Shown: positions 27,746 to 36,827 of the stretch, in pieces
Position numbering within the stretch: position 1 is the first letter of the stretch
How the letters are laid out: the number at the start of each line of letters is the position of its first letter
Assembly: GCF_014643595.1 (NCBI RefSeq)
Contig: NZ_BMJT01000010.1
Span: 1 to 64,000 of the forward strand
Source of the DNA: Lysinibacillus alkalisoli
Lineage (GTDB): Bacteria > Bacillota > Bacilli > Bacillales_A > Planococcaceae
Direction: 5' to 3'
Length of the DNA: 64,000 bases
Program-made: the position numbers and the translations under genes
Notes under the pieces: model-generated
Told to the model about the DNA's origin: nothing
The model's input: only the letters and a program-made list of their open reading frames with translations
The model's database searches: none

Positions 27746-28998
27746 CGTTTTACATTCCTCCACCAAACCACAATTGCTACTAAGATACATGCTATGCCTA
27801 TGAGTAATTGTGTGTAATTTATTTGTTTGACTGTTACGGATGATTGCATCATCTTAGGTTGATCATCTTGTAACACATTACCACCACTCGCTTGTTGATC
27901 TAATGCTGTGAGTAAAGTCACGCTTGGAGAGGCAATAAAAAATTGATAGGCAGGTTGCCTTACCATCCATTGGCCAAAACTCGAATACGCATAATAAGGC
28001 GTTTCGCCATAGCCTGAGTTATTGGGGTCAATGCCATGGTAATCATCATACGTATTACGCTGAAGTAATACACCTTTTGCATCTGACCTTGCTGTTAAAA
28101 TATTGCCTTGAAAATAATTAGCCATCAACGCTGTTGTTCGATCCGTTTTAATTGCTTCAAAGGCTGTTTGATTCATGTTAAACTGGTTTGCTTTAATGCT
28201 AGTTTGGGCAGTCATTTGTAGAGCTAGACCAATGCGATTTTCAGTGATCGTATTCGCACGCACTTTAGCATTTTTTACATCATATAACGTCATACCGCTA
28301 CCGTTAATCTGCATATGACGACGAATGGTATTGTTTCCTGCCGCAAAGCCGTCAACCATCATAACCATTAAACCTGTAACATTATTCTCATATGTGTTAT
28401 GCCATACTTCTCCATCTTCACTATACATAAAATGTGTACCATACCTGCTATTTGTCACATTATTATGATCAATGCGAATACGTTGTACATTCTCGATATA
28501 AATGCCATCTTGCACTTGTTGAATCGTATTATTTTGAATCGTAACATCCGTACTTTGATAAAGCGCTATACCATTACCTTTCTTCGCATAATGAGCTGCA
28601 GTGCCTGTAATATAATTATCTTTAATATGGATATCTTTTGCTTGCTGCACAAAAATACCTGCATTCACATTTGACATTTTAGTATGTGTAACGGTAACCT
28701 CATTAGCCTTTTTAATGACAATGGCTCGCTGTTGCGCTTCCATTGTTATATTTTCAAGTGTGACCTGATTCGTATCCTCAATAGTGATGGCTGGCGCTTT
28801 GGTCATGCTACGTATTTTTGTACCTTCTTGACCAATAATCGTGATAGGTTTAGTTATATAATAATTGCCATTATACGTGGTGGCTGTTAAATAAAGTGTG
28901 CCTCCTGCTGGTGTGGCATCGATTTGAGTTTGTAAATCGGCTGCGTAAACAGGTATTGTCCATAAGCAAAATAAAAGAATAAGGCTTAAACGTTTCAT
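27742..28998 (-). CDS. nosD: NosD-like right-handed beta-helix protein
   Basis: 418 aa. Signal peptide (about 1-19), then many repeats of the CASH/parallel beta-helix type (runs of ITxN-x(n)-I-x-I-x-x-N) covering residues 40-320, and a C-terminal transmembrane anchor (LIGIACILVAIVVWW). NosD is the extracytoplasmic partner of the NosFY transporter in copper-site maturation. It precedes nosL, nosY and nosF in one overlapping operon; a terminator hairpin (29022-29051) separates it from the upstream nosL paralogue. Confidence 0.8.
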   Translation of the reverse strand: MKRLSLILLFCLWTIPVYAADLQTQIDATPAGGTLYLTATTYNGNYYITKPITIIGQEGTKIRSMTKAPAITIEDTNQVTLENITMEAQQRAIVIKKANEVTVTHTKMSNVNAGIFVQQAKDIHIKDNYITGTAAHYAKKGNGIALYQSTDVTIQNNTIQQVQDGIYIENVQRIRIDHNNVTNSRYGTHFMYSEDGEVWHNTYENNVTGLMVMMVDGFAAGNNTIRRHMQINGSGMTLYDVKNAKVRANTITENRIGLALQMTAQTSIKANQFNMNQTAFEAIKTDRTTALMANYFQGNILTARSDAKGVLLQRNTYDDYHGIDPNNSGYGETPYYAYSSFGQWMVRQPAYQFFIASPSVTLLTALDQQASGGNVLQDDQPKMMQSSVTVKQINYTQLLIGIACILVAIVVWWRNVKR

Positions 28999-29021
28999 TT
29001 TTTCACCTCACATAAACGTCG

Positions 29022-29051
29022 AAAAGACTAGAGAGCTGCTACTCTCTAGTC
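29022..29051 (-). terminator. Intrinsic terminator/attenuator between two nosL-family cistrons
   Basis: An 11-bp stem (GACTAGAGAGT-type repeat and complement) followed by TTTT on the minus strand. The first nosL-family gene is transcribed alone or at a higher level than nosDLYF. Confidence 0.75.
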
Positions 29052-29058
29052 TACTATT

Positions 29059-29766
29059 TTAATGCCCGTGACCGCTATGGTCTTCTTCCATGTTGTCATG
29101 TGATTCTTCTTCGCTATGCATGTCATGGTCGTGACCTTCCTCACCATGCATATCATGACCTTCACCATCTTTTTTCGCTTTCATCTTTTCGTAACGCTCT
29201 TTTGCTTCTGCTTGAATATCTGCTAGCGGAGTCACAGCAGCGCCTTCATGCTCTGCGATATATTTATCTGCATCTTCACTAGTAGCAAACGAAACATAAC
29301 CCCAGTTCATTGGCGATTTTAAATCGGTTTTTACAATCGTAGCATCGTCTACTTTAACCCATTCTTTCGTATTAAAGTCACGAACAAATTTATGGTTTTC
29401 TTCTTCATTCATAATTTCAGCATTTAATAAACAACCGATATCATCATAAAAAGCATTGGTACCATCTGCTTTGATGGACTGTGCTGAGAAAATACCCATC
29501 TCATGGTCTTTCACATATACTTGCATGTCACAAACTTCGCAACGTGTATCTTCGGTTGGCTCTTCTAATTTTGCGTAGATTTCATCATCTGTCATTTCAG
29601 TAGCTGCTGGTGTTGTCTCTTCTGTCTCTGTTTTTGTTGTTGTTTCTTTTTCAGCAGTTTGCTCTGTCTTTTCAGGCTCTTTTGCCTCATCTTTCTTATC
29701 GTCAGCGCCACAAGCCGCTAAGCTTAATGCAGCTAACATCATCATTGATAATCCCCATTTATTCAT
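29059..29766 (-). CDS. NosL-like lipoprotein with His/Met-rich tail
   Basis: 235 aa. Lipobox LAAC (Cys19), then a Lys/Glu/Thr-rich linker (about 22-60), a NosL domain with CEVCDMQVYVKDHEMG and DDIGCLL (about 75-180), and a C-terminal ~35-residue tail made almost only of His, Glu, Asp, Met and Gly (GHDMHGEEGHDHDMH). The tail resembles metal-buffering segments; Cu or Zn binding is inferred. It is the first gene of the nos-like cluster and paralogous to the shorter NosL at 27.3-27.7 kb. Confidence 0.8.
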   Translation of the reverse strand: MNKWGLSMMMLAALSLAACGADDKKDEAKEPEKTEQTAEKETTTKTETEETTPAATEMTDDEIYAKLEEPTEDTRCEVCDMQVYVKDHEMGIFSAQSIKADGTNAFYDDIGCLLNAEIMNEEENHKFVRDFNTKEWVKVDDATIVKTDLKSPMNWGYVSFATSEDADKYIAEHEGAAVTPLADIQAEAKERYEKMKAKKDGEGHDMHGEEGHDHDMHSEEESHDNMEEDHSGHGH

Positions 29767-29901
29767 TGTTATGCCTCCAGTTCAAATTCTCTACTGTCTA
29801 CTTTACCAACGAGCTGTGAAATAAGTTTGAAATGTTGGTGAATAATGTGCAAAATTTTTGCAGAAACTTCAAACCTTCTTTTTATTAGTATCTACTTCAT
29901 C

Positions 29902-29928
29902 AAAAAACCGCTGAAAAGTTTCAGCGGC
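29902..29928 (-). terminator. Terminator of pncB-nadE
   Basis: CCGCTGAAA/TTTCAGCGG stem followed by six T on the minus strand. Confidence 0.85.
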
Positions 29929-29936
29929 ACTTTATC

Positions 29937-30764
29937 TTATATTTTCCAGAAGTCATCATACACTGTAATAGGTAAATGTCTTTTATGTTGAGAACGCAAA
30001 TAATGACCTTCTAAAATTTGTTGCGCTTGATCGTCAATCTTTCTGCCTTCTAGATAGTCATCGATTTGATGATACGTCACGCCTAATGCTTCTTCATCAG
30101 GTAATGCAGGTCTATCTTCTTCTAAGTCAGCTGTTGGCACCTTATCATATAAATGAGGTGGGCATTGTAAAGCCTGTAATAAAGCTTTGCCTTGCCTTTT
30201 ATTTAAGCGCCAAATCGGCATGAGGTCTGCTGCGCCATCGCCAAACTTTGTAAAGAAACCTGTAATCGCTTCTGCTGCGTGGTCTGTACCTAAAACAACA
30301 GCTTGATTAGCTGCAGCTATAGAAAATTGCACTTTCATACGTTCACGCGCTTTTTCATTCCCCTTGGCAAAGTCTGTTAACGTTACACCTGCCTGTTGCA
30401 AAGCGGCAATACTAGCATCAACTGCTGGCTTTATATTTACGGTATATACTTTTGTAGGTTGAATAAATGCTAATGCATCATTGCAATCCTCTTCATCAAA
30501 TTGCTCACCATAAGGCAAACGCACAGCATGAAATGTATAGTTACGCTCAGGATATGCCGAGTTTAATTCGTCTACAGCAAGTTGTGCTAATTTACCTGTT
30601 AAGGTAGAGTCTTGACCACCTGAAATACCGAGGACAAATCCCTGTACAAAACTATTTTCCAGTGCATATGTCTTTAAGAAATCAATAGATTGACGAATCT
30701 CTGCATGGCTATCAATCATCGGTTTAACGTGAAGTTCTTGTATAATTTTTTGTTGTAACGTCAA
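29937..30764 (-). CDS. nadE: NH3-dependent NAD+ synthetase
   Basis: 275 aa, the single-domain ammonia-using form typical of Bacilli. ATP-pyrophosphatase P-loop [10 protein letters not shown]; later [28 protein letters not shown] and [15 protein letters not shown]. It amidates nicotinate adenine dinucleotide to NAD. It starts with TTG (30764), 8 nt after AAGGAG, 12 nt downstream of pncB; the two form an NAD-salvage operon. Confidence 0.95.
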   Translation of the reverse strand: MTLQQKIIQELHVKPMIDSHAEIRQSIDFLKTYALENSFVQGFVLGISGGQDSTLTGKLAQLAVDELNSAYPERNYTFHAVRLPYGEQFDEEDCNDALAFIQPTKVYTVNIKPAVDASIAALQQAGVTLTDFAKGNEKARERMKVQFSIAAANQAVVLGTDHAAEAITGFFTKFGDGAADLMPIWRLNKRQGKALLQALQCPPHLYDKVPTADLEEDRPALPDEEALGVTYHQIDDYLEGRKIDDQAQQILEGHYLRSQHKRHLPITVYDDFWKI

Positions 30765-30776
30765 TGTTATCTCTCC

Positions 30777-32246
30777 TTATCGTTCGTCGATTTGGTCTAC
30801 CATTTGACGCACTTCTGCAATGTTTTGCATCTTATTATCCCAGCATTTTTGACTTAAATCTACAGGATACTCCTCTGGGTTTAAAGAGCGTTTATATTCG
30901 TCCCATAGCAGTGATAAATTGTCATGTGCATAATCACGAATAGTCATTAATTGTGGTAATTCGTAGGTAATTTCTCCATTCGTAATAACATGTTCATGTA
31001 AATTTCTAGCTTCAAAATTCGTCACAAACTTCGAAATAAACGTATGCACAGGGTGGAACATTTTAATGCGCTCTTCTCGTTCAGGAAACTCATCTGCTAA
31101 TGTAATATAGTCGCCCTCTGCCTTGCCATTCTCTCGGTCAATGATGCGGTATAATTTTTTCAATCCTGGTGTTGTTACCTTTTCCGCATTAGCTGAAATC
31201 TTCATCGTATCACACATTTCACCGTTTTCATTTTCAATGGCCACCATTTTATAAACGGCTCCTAATGCAGGTTGGTCATAGGCTGTAATCAGCTTCGTAC
31301 CAATCCCCCACATATCCACTTTAGCTCCTTGTGCTTTTAAATTTAAGATAGTATATTCATCTAAATCATTCGATACAATAATTTTAGCATTAGGAAACCC
31401 TGCCTCATCTAACATACGACGCGCTTCTTTTGATAGGAAGGCAATATCACCACTGTCTAAACGAACACCAATAAAGTTAATTTGGTCGCCTAACTCTTGT
31501 GCCACTTTAATTGCTGTTGGCACGCCAGACTTTAATGTATTATACGTATCTACTAAAAAGACACAATCTTTATGTCGACGCGCATAAGAGTGGAAGGCAT
31601 CATAATCGTTTTTATACGCTTGAACGAGTGCATGGGCATGTGTGCCTGCAACTGGAATATTAAAGAGCTTGCCTGCCCGCACATTACTTGTAGAGTCAAA
31701 ACCACCAATCACTGCGGCTCTTGTTCCCCAAATAGCGGCATCCATTTCATGAGCACGTCTCGTACCAAACTCCATGGCAGTATCGTCTGGGATAATTTGT
31801 TTAATTCGACTTGCCTTTGTTGCAATTAAGGTTTGATAGTTCACTATGTTTAATAGTGCTGTTTCAATTAACTGCGCCTCCACAAGTGGTGCTTCAATCC
31901 GCACAATCGGTTCATTAGCGAAAACTAATTCTCCCTCAACCATGGCATACATATCGCCTGTAAACCGGATATCTTTTAAATAGTGTAGGAAGTCTTCTTT
32001 GTAACCTACCTCTTCTCGCAAATACGTAATATCCGTTTCACTAAAACGGAAATCTTTCAAATAAGAAAGCATGCGTTCTAACCCTGCAAAAATAGCATAA
32101 CCATTACCAAAAGGTAACTTTCTGAAATACAATTCAAATACTGCTTTGCGGTTGTGCATATTGTCTGCCCAATAGGACTCTGCCATATTAATTTGATATA
32201 AATCAGTGTGAAGTGCTAAGCTATCATCTGCATAATTCGTTCTCAT
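30777..32246 (-). CDS. pncB: Nicotinate phosphoribosyltransferase
   Basis: 489 aa, full length. LHTDLYQINMAESYW opens the chain; EFGTRRAHEMDAAIWG and GVRLDSGDIAFLSKEARR carry active-site residues. It makes NaMN from nicotinate and PRPP, the first step of the Preiss-Handler pathway. ATG 32246 has AAGGGG 5 nt upstream. Operon with nadE; the nadD step is not in the window. Confidence 0.94.
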   Translation of the reverse strand: MRTNYADDSLALHTDLYQINMAESYWADNMHNRKAVFELYFRKLPFGNGYAIFAGLERMLSYLKDFRFSETDITYLREEVGYKEDFLHYLKDIRFTGDMYAMVEGELVFANEPIVRIEAPLVEAQLIETALLNIVNYQTLIATKASRIKQIIPDDTAMEFGTRRAHEMDAAIWGTRAAVIGGFDSTSNVRAGKLFNIPVAGTHAHALVQAYKNDYDAFHSYARRHKDCVFLVDTYNTLKSGVPTAIKVAQELGDQINFIGVRLDSGDIAFLSKEARRMLDEAGFPNAKIIVSNDLDEYTILNLKAQGAKVDMWGIGTKLITAYDQPALGAVYKMVAIENENGEMCDTMKISANAEKVTTPGLKKLYRIIDRENGKAEGDYITLADEFPEREERIKMFHPVHTFISKFVTNFEARNLHEHVITNGEITYELPQLMTIRDYAHDNLSLLWDEYKRSLNPEEYPVDLSQKCWDNKMQNIAEVRQMVDQIDER

Positions 32247-32341
32247 TAAAACCCCTTCTTCCACTATAATTAGTCATAGTATACACTATTTCCTTGAATA
32301 ATCGAGTTTTTCATCAATTATCTATCATTAACGAGCATTTT

Positions 32342-32369
32342 TTGGTATATCTCGTTTTTTTGCTACACT
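32342..32369 (+). promoter_or_regulatory. Putative promoter of the fetAB-like operon
   Basis: TTGGTA (32342-32347), 16-bp spacer, TACACT (32364-32369), 24 bp before the start codon. Confidence 0.45.
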
Positions 32370-32393
32370 ATACGAGAGAAAGGTGGCATTATT

Positions 32394-33110
32394 ATGCATG
32401 CAATTTCATTTCAAGACGTCTCATATGAAGTAACACAGAAAAAAATTTTATCTCAAATTACAGGCCATTTTACAAAAGGCCGTATTACTACACTAGTTGG
32501 CCCTTCTGGCGCAGGTAAGACAACGCTACTAAAATTATGCAACGGGTTGTTAACACCTACGACAGGACAAATCCATATTTTAAACCGAGCCTATGAAGAG
32601 TATTCACCTCCCGACTTAAGGACAACCGTCGGTATCGCCTTACAAGCAGCACCTATGATTCGTGGTACTGTTTATGATAACTTAGCTTTGCCACTCACAT
32701 TAAAAAAGCAAACCTTACCACCTCAAAAAGCAGCTCATTATCTTGAGGCTGTTGGTTTATCAAAAGATATATGCCAACAAGATGCACGTGATTTATCAGG
32801 TGGACAACGGCAACGTGTCTCTATTGCACGCACCTTAATAAATGAACCAGCTATTTTATTATTAGATGAGATTACATCTGCATTAGATCAAGCGGCTGCT
32901 GATAGTATTGAAAAGCTCATCATGCAATTAAATCAACAACATGATGTTACTGTCATTTGGATTACACATAACTTAGAACAGGCACTGCGTGTAAGCGATG
33001 AGGTTTGGGTCATGATTGATGGCAAGCTCATTCAGCAAGGGACGCCAGCTATTTTACAACAGCCTACCCATCAACAAGTCCAACAATTCACTGAAGGAGC
33101 GTTAAGATGA
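32394..33110 (+). CDS. fetA: FetA/YbbL-like ABC transporter ATPase
   Basis: 238 aa. Walker A GPSGAGKTT, signature LSGGQRQRVSIARTL, Walker B ILLLDEITSALD and H-switch. Overlaps the UPF0014 permease gene by four bases (ATGA). The FetAB pair in E. coli exports iron and protects against peroxide; assignment here follows the UPF0014 partner. Confidence 0.82.
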   Translation: MHAISFQDVSYEVTQKKILSQITGHFTKGRITTLVGPSGAGKTTLLKLCNGLLTPTTGQIHILNRAYEEYSPPDLRTTVGIALQAAPMIRGTVYDNLALPLTLKKQTLPPQKAAHYLEAVGLSKDICQQDARDLSGGQRQRVSIARTLINEPAILLLDEITSALDQAAADSIEKLIMQLNQQHDVTVIWITHNLEQALRVSDEVWVMIDGKLIQQGTPAILQQPTHQQVQQFTEGALR

Positions 33111-33859
33111 GTTATTTTACATTATCACTAACCTTATTTTTCATTTTAATTCCCTTAGTACTCTCTAAAACTTTGCGCTTAGATTTAGAGCGAGATGTTC
33201 TGGTTGCTACTGTGCGCGCTATCGTTCAACTCTTACTTGTAGGTTATATTTTAACCTTTGTCTTTGAAGGCAATCATCCGCTTTATATGCTCATCATGAT
33301 TATTATTATGATTACTACTGCTGTGTTAAATGCACGAAAAAAGGGGCAACATATTAAGGGCATCACATGGAAGCTAGCTGTTACAATTACAACAGTAGAA
33401 GTGGTCACACAAGGAATTTTATTAGGATTTAAAATTGTACCAGCAACGGCACAATATGTCATACCAATCAGTGGTATGATGATAGGTAATGCTATGGTAT
33501 TATCCATTTTATTTTTAAATCGTTTTGCGGCTGAAGTCGATGCTCATCAAGATGAAATTGAATTAATTCTTTCATTAGGTGGTACACCCAAACAAGCTAT
33601 TCACCACCAACTGATCCAAGCGATTAAAGCTGGGGTTTCCCCTACCATAGAGAGTCAAAAAACCATTGGTCTTGTGCAATTACCAGGTATGATGAGTGGG
33701 CAAATCATTGGTGGTGCTGACCCTATGCAAGCCGTACAATTTCAAATTTTAATTATCTTTGCCTTGCTTACTAACGCTGCAATATCTAGTATTATGTTAG
33801 GCTTCTTAAGTTACCCAGCCCTATTTACTAAACAAATGCAATTATTAAAAGAACAATAA
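33107..33859 (+). CDS. fetB: FetB-like UPF0014 permease
   Basis: 250 aa with about seven transmembrane helices. Typical UPF0014 stretches: VRAIVQLLLVGYIL, ISGMMIGNAMVLSILFLNRF and KTIGLVQLPGMMSGQIIGGADPMQAVQFQI. Translationally coupled to the ATPase. It is followed within 16 bp by the PRODH-like gene, so the three are probably one operon ending at 34869-34910. Confidence 0.85.
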   Translation: MSYFTLSLTLFFILIPLVLSKTLRLDLERDVLVATVRAIVQLLLVGYILTFVFEGNHPLYMLIMIIIMITTAVLNARKKGQHIKGITWKLAVTITTVEVVTQGILLGFKIVPATAQYVIPISGMMIGNAMVLSILFLNRFAAEVDAHQDEIELILSLGGTPKQAIHHQLIQAIKAGVSPTIESQKTIGLVQLPGMMSGQIIGGADPMQAVQFQILIIFALLTNAAISSIMLGFLSYPALFTKQMQLLKEQ

Positions 33860-33875
33860 CTACGAGGTGAATACT

Positions 33876-34865
33876 ATGGCTTTACGCTCAATGACAAAAC
33901 AATTAACGTATAGTGATACTTTTACAGCAAGTGTGCAAACTATTGCACCTAAAATTGGTATGAAACCGTATTTTGGTGGTTTGACCACTGAAGAAATCAT
34001 CGCTACTTGCCAACTATTACAAAGCTTGAAGGAAGAAGTGGCCATTGATTACATCGGCACAGCAATTATTGATGCTGCTGACGTGATGACAGAGAAAGCT
34101 AAAATTCAACAACTTATGACACAACTCCAAGACTTGGCCATCTCAGCCACTTTCACATTACAACCTGAGCAATTTGGTTTATTACTTGATGTGGATGAAT
34201 GCTATAACGTTATTAGTGATGTGGCTGCATTTGCTAAAAAAACAGGTCACTTTATTACCTTACAAACAGCCGAATACGAACATGTACAGACCATTATTAG
34301 TATGGCGCAACAATTACAAGCAACTTATGACCATGTGAGTGTTGTGATACAAGGACAATTTTATCGCTCGCAAGACGATATTGAGGCATTGCAAGATGCG
34401 CCTGTTACTTTAAGCAAAAAATTAAGCAATACTTCCGAAGCTGTTGCCTTCCAAAAGAAGATGGATCTTGATTTAAATATGATTGCTTTAGTGGAGCAAC
34501 GTCTCAAAAGTGGGGCTTATACAGTCATTGCCACACATGACCGCAATATCATTGCCTATGCCAAACGTTTAGCACAAGAATTTGATATTCACCCTAGTCA
34601 ATTTGAATTCCAATTACATATTGGACAAGATGATGTATTAAAACAAGCACTAATTGCGGATGGTTACCGTGTGCGCACCTACTTCCCTGCTGGCGCATAT
34701 TGGTACACGCACTTTATGAACCATGTAGCGAATCGTCCGCAAAATTTAAAATACGTATCTGAAAAGGTATTTACTAAGAAAACAAATATTGCCTTAGTGA
34801 CGATTGCAGGAGCACTACTACTACGAAAAGTATTTAAACGTAAAAACAATAATAAAGAGGCTTAA
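33876..34865 (+). CDS. Proline dehydrogenase-like protein with degenerate active site and C-terminal membrane segment
   Basis: 329 aa. The TIM-barrel order and several motifs follow FAD-dependent proline dehydrogenase (VAFQKKMDLD, ATHDRNI, FEFQLHIG, VRTYFPAGAYWYTHFM). In active enzymes the last helix reads RRLxERP, with two arginines binding the proline carboxylate; here it reads NHVANRP. The VRLVKGAY strand is also changed (VTLSKKLS). A hydrophobic C-terminal segment (IALVTIAGALLLRK) absent from normal enzymes suggests membrane attachment. ATG 33876 follows GAGGTG. It may have another substrate or no redox activity. Confidence 0.75.
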   Translation: MALRSMTKQLTYSDTFTASVQTIAPKIGMKPYFGGLTTEEIIATCQLLQSLKEEVAIDYIGTAIIDAADVMTEKAKIQQLMTQLQDLAISATFTLQPEQFGLLLDVDECYNVISDVAAFAKKTGHFITLQTAEYEHVQTIISMAQQLQATYDHVSVVIQGQFYRSQDDIEALQDAPVTLSKKLSNTSEAVAFQKKMDLDLNMIALVEQRLKSGAYTVIATHDRNIIAYAKRLAQEFDIHPSQFEFQLHIGQDDVLKQALIADGYRVRTYFPAGAYWYTHFMNHVANRPQNLKYVSEKVFTKKTNIALVTIAGALLLRKVFKRKNNNKEA

Positions 34866-34868
34866 CAA

Positions 34869-34910
34869 AAAAGAGGTAAAGGGAAATAGATATTTCCCTT
34901 TACCTCTTTA
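34869..34910 (+). terminator. Bidirectional terminator
   Basis: A 17-bp stem (AAAGAGGTAAAGGGAAA and complement) with A/T runs on both sides, between the fetAB/PRODH-like operon and desR. Confidence 0.82.
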
Positions 34911-34976
34911 CACTTTTTATAGTATAAATCTATTAATTTCGTATAAGACAACTCATTGTGTAGCAATCTTTTTTAC

Positions 34977-35582
34977 TTAACGATGCCAGCCTTTTTCTCT
35001 AGCACGCGCAATGGCTTCAATACGATTGGATACTTGTAATTTTTCTAAAATAGTCGAAATATAGTTGCGTACTGTACCAGCCGAGAGAAACAAAGTCGAC
35101 GCTATCTCTTTTGTCGTCTTACCCTCTGCTACTAACTCTAGCACTTGGCTTTCACGTTCTGTTAGAGGATTTTCACTACCCGCTTCATAAACAAAGTCGA
35201 CAAGCTCTGGTGCATAAATGCGTTTGCCATCTCGAATGTTGCGAATCGCTAATACTAACTCTTCAATAGGGCTATCTTTTAATAAATACCCACGCACACC
35301 TGCTTTACGTGCACGTTCAAAGTAACCAGGACGAGCAAAAGTAGTGAGAATTACAATTTTACAATCTTCTTCTTGTAATTCTTCTGCCGCATCTAAACCT
35401 GTTTTAAGTGGCATCTCAATATCCATAATACAAATATCAGGTTTGTGTTCTTTTACGAGTGTAATGGCTTCTTCACCATTTTTACCTAAGCCTACAACTT
35501 CAATATCATCTTCCATACTAAGTAATGAACTCAATGCACCAAGTAACATGCCTTGGTCTTCTGCTATTACAACGCGTATCAT
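34977..35582 (-). CDS. desR: NarL-family response regulator DesR
   Basis: 201 aa. Receiver domain with Asp54 (CIMDIEMP) and a LuxR-type HTH (LTERESQVLELVAEGKTTKEI, about 140-200). ATG 35582 is preceded by AAAGGTGAG; the upstream extension overlapping desK lacks support. With DesK and the desaturase it forms the membrane-fluidity sensing circuit known from B. subtilis, where DesR-P activates des on cold shock. Confidence 0.9.
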   Translation of the reverse strand: MIRVVIAEDQGMLLGALSSLLSMEDDIEVVGLGKNGEEAITLVKEHKPDICIMDIEMPLKTGLDAAEELQEEDCKIVILTTFARPGYFERARKAGVRGYLLKDSPIEELVLAIRNIRDGKRIYAPELVDFVYEAGSENPLTERESQVLELVAEGKTTKEIASTLFLSAGTVRNYISTILEKLQVSNRIEAIARAREKGWHR

Positions 35583-35589
35583 AAAAGCG

Positions 35590-36783
35590 TCACTCACCTT
35601 TCTTATAAATCTTATCCATTTTTTCTGTAACATGCTGATGCGTTAATGCAACAGGAATGGTAATCGTTAATGACGTCCCGTCTTTACTTTCTAGCTTAAA
35701 CGAGCCGTTAATAAACTCCAGTCTTTCTTGCATACCCTTCAAGCCATTGCCTGTACGCATTTGTTTTGTGGATAAGCCATTGCCATTATCATGGACTAAT
35801 AAATACACTTCTTTAAAATTTTGATGAAAAGCTACCTTACATTTTGTCGCATTACTATGTTTGACAACATTTGTTATCGCTTCTTTTAAGCACATGCTCA
35901 GTACATTTTCTACGAGAGGTGGCACTTGTAGTGTCTCGACATCTCCCTCAAATGTGAAATCCATTTCTGCTGCATCTAATATTTGTGCTACGCGCATTAG
36001 CTCATCCTCAAAACGCGTGGTGCGCATATTGGCAACGAGCTCTCGTACTTCTTTTAATGCAATACTAGCCGTTTGTCGTATTTCTTTAATCTCAACCAAT
36101 GCTTGGTCTTTGTCACGTTCAATTAAGCGAGCGGCTAAATCACTCTTTAAGCCAATCATTGAGAGCTTTTGTCCCAATGTGTCATGTAAGTCTCTAGCAA
36201 TTCGCTGTCTCTCCTCAAAAACAATTAACTCAGCAATTCGGTCTTTAGCTGTTTCAAGTTGTCCTTCTAATTTTTCCCGTCGATTTTTGGTGTACAATGT
36301 AAATGGCATTAACACTACACCAACAATTGTAAAAATAATGAAGGGTAACTGTGATAATAACACGTCCCATTTAAAGAAGAAAGTGACACCTGTAGCAATA
36401 ACGGTGAAGCCAACATGCAAACCATACATAATATAAAATCCAACAGGGCGACGTATCATACCTATAGAGAAGGCTGTAAATATAGCGAGATAAACATAGC
36501 CAAAGAAAATAATCATAATCAGGCTAACGACCATCTCAAAACTAATCCACATATAAATCCTTCCACCATGTGACATCGCGGTACAGCGATTGAAAATGAA
36601 GTAAATGACAACTAACGTACCCGCCATCATAATGTCAAATAGCTCGGCTTGCTTAAAGATTGAGAAAAAAGGTAGCAAGCAGAATATAATGAGTAAATAA
36701 ATACTTAGCCATGGACTGCTTGGTATAATCATGTACCACTTTTTCATAGTAAACTTCACAAACTTTCTTATTTTTGACTTCAT
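35590..36783 (-). CDS. desK: Membrane-fluidity sensor histidine kinase DesK
   Basis: 397 aa as drawn. About five transmembrane helices in the first 165 residues, a coiled linker, HisKA_3 motif ERQRIARDLHDTLGQKLS (His200) and a HATPase domain with the NGLKGMQERLE box. Start is uncertain: the ATG at 36783 overlaps a TATAAT and lacks a Shine-Dalgarno; ATG 36747 (residue 13) is an alternative. It lies 45 bp after des with a terminator between, and 7 bp before desR. Confidence 0.88.
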   Translation of the reverse strand: MKSKIRKFVKFTMKKWYMIIPSSPWLSIYLLIIFCLLPFFSIFKQAELFDIMMAGTLVVIYFIFNRCTAMSHGGRIYMWISFEMVVSLIMIIFFGYVYLAIFTAFSIGMIRRPVGFYIMYGLHVGFTVIATGVTFFFKWDVLLSQLPFIIFTIVGVVLMPFTLYTKNRREKLEGQLETAKDRIAELIVFEERQRIARDLHDTLGQKLSMIGLKSDLAARLIERDKDQALVEIKEIRQTASIALKEVRELVANMRTTRFEDELMRVAQILDAAEMDFTFEGDVETLQVPPLVENVLSMCLKEAITNVVKHSNATKCKVAFHQNFKEVYLLVHDNGNGLSTKQMRTGNGLKGMQERLEFINGSFKLESKDGTSLTITIPVALTHQHVTEKMDKIYKKGE

Positions 36784-36789
36784 TATATC

Positions 36790-36822
36790 AAAAAGTGTCG
36801 GCTAGTTTACTTTAGCCGACAC
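36790..36822 (-). terminator. Terminator/attenuator between des and desK
   Basis: A 10-bp stem (GTGTCGGCTA and complement) followed by TTTTT on the minus strand. It should let des be made in excess over desKR. Confidence 0.82.
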
Positions 36823-36827
36823 CTTTA

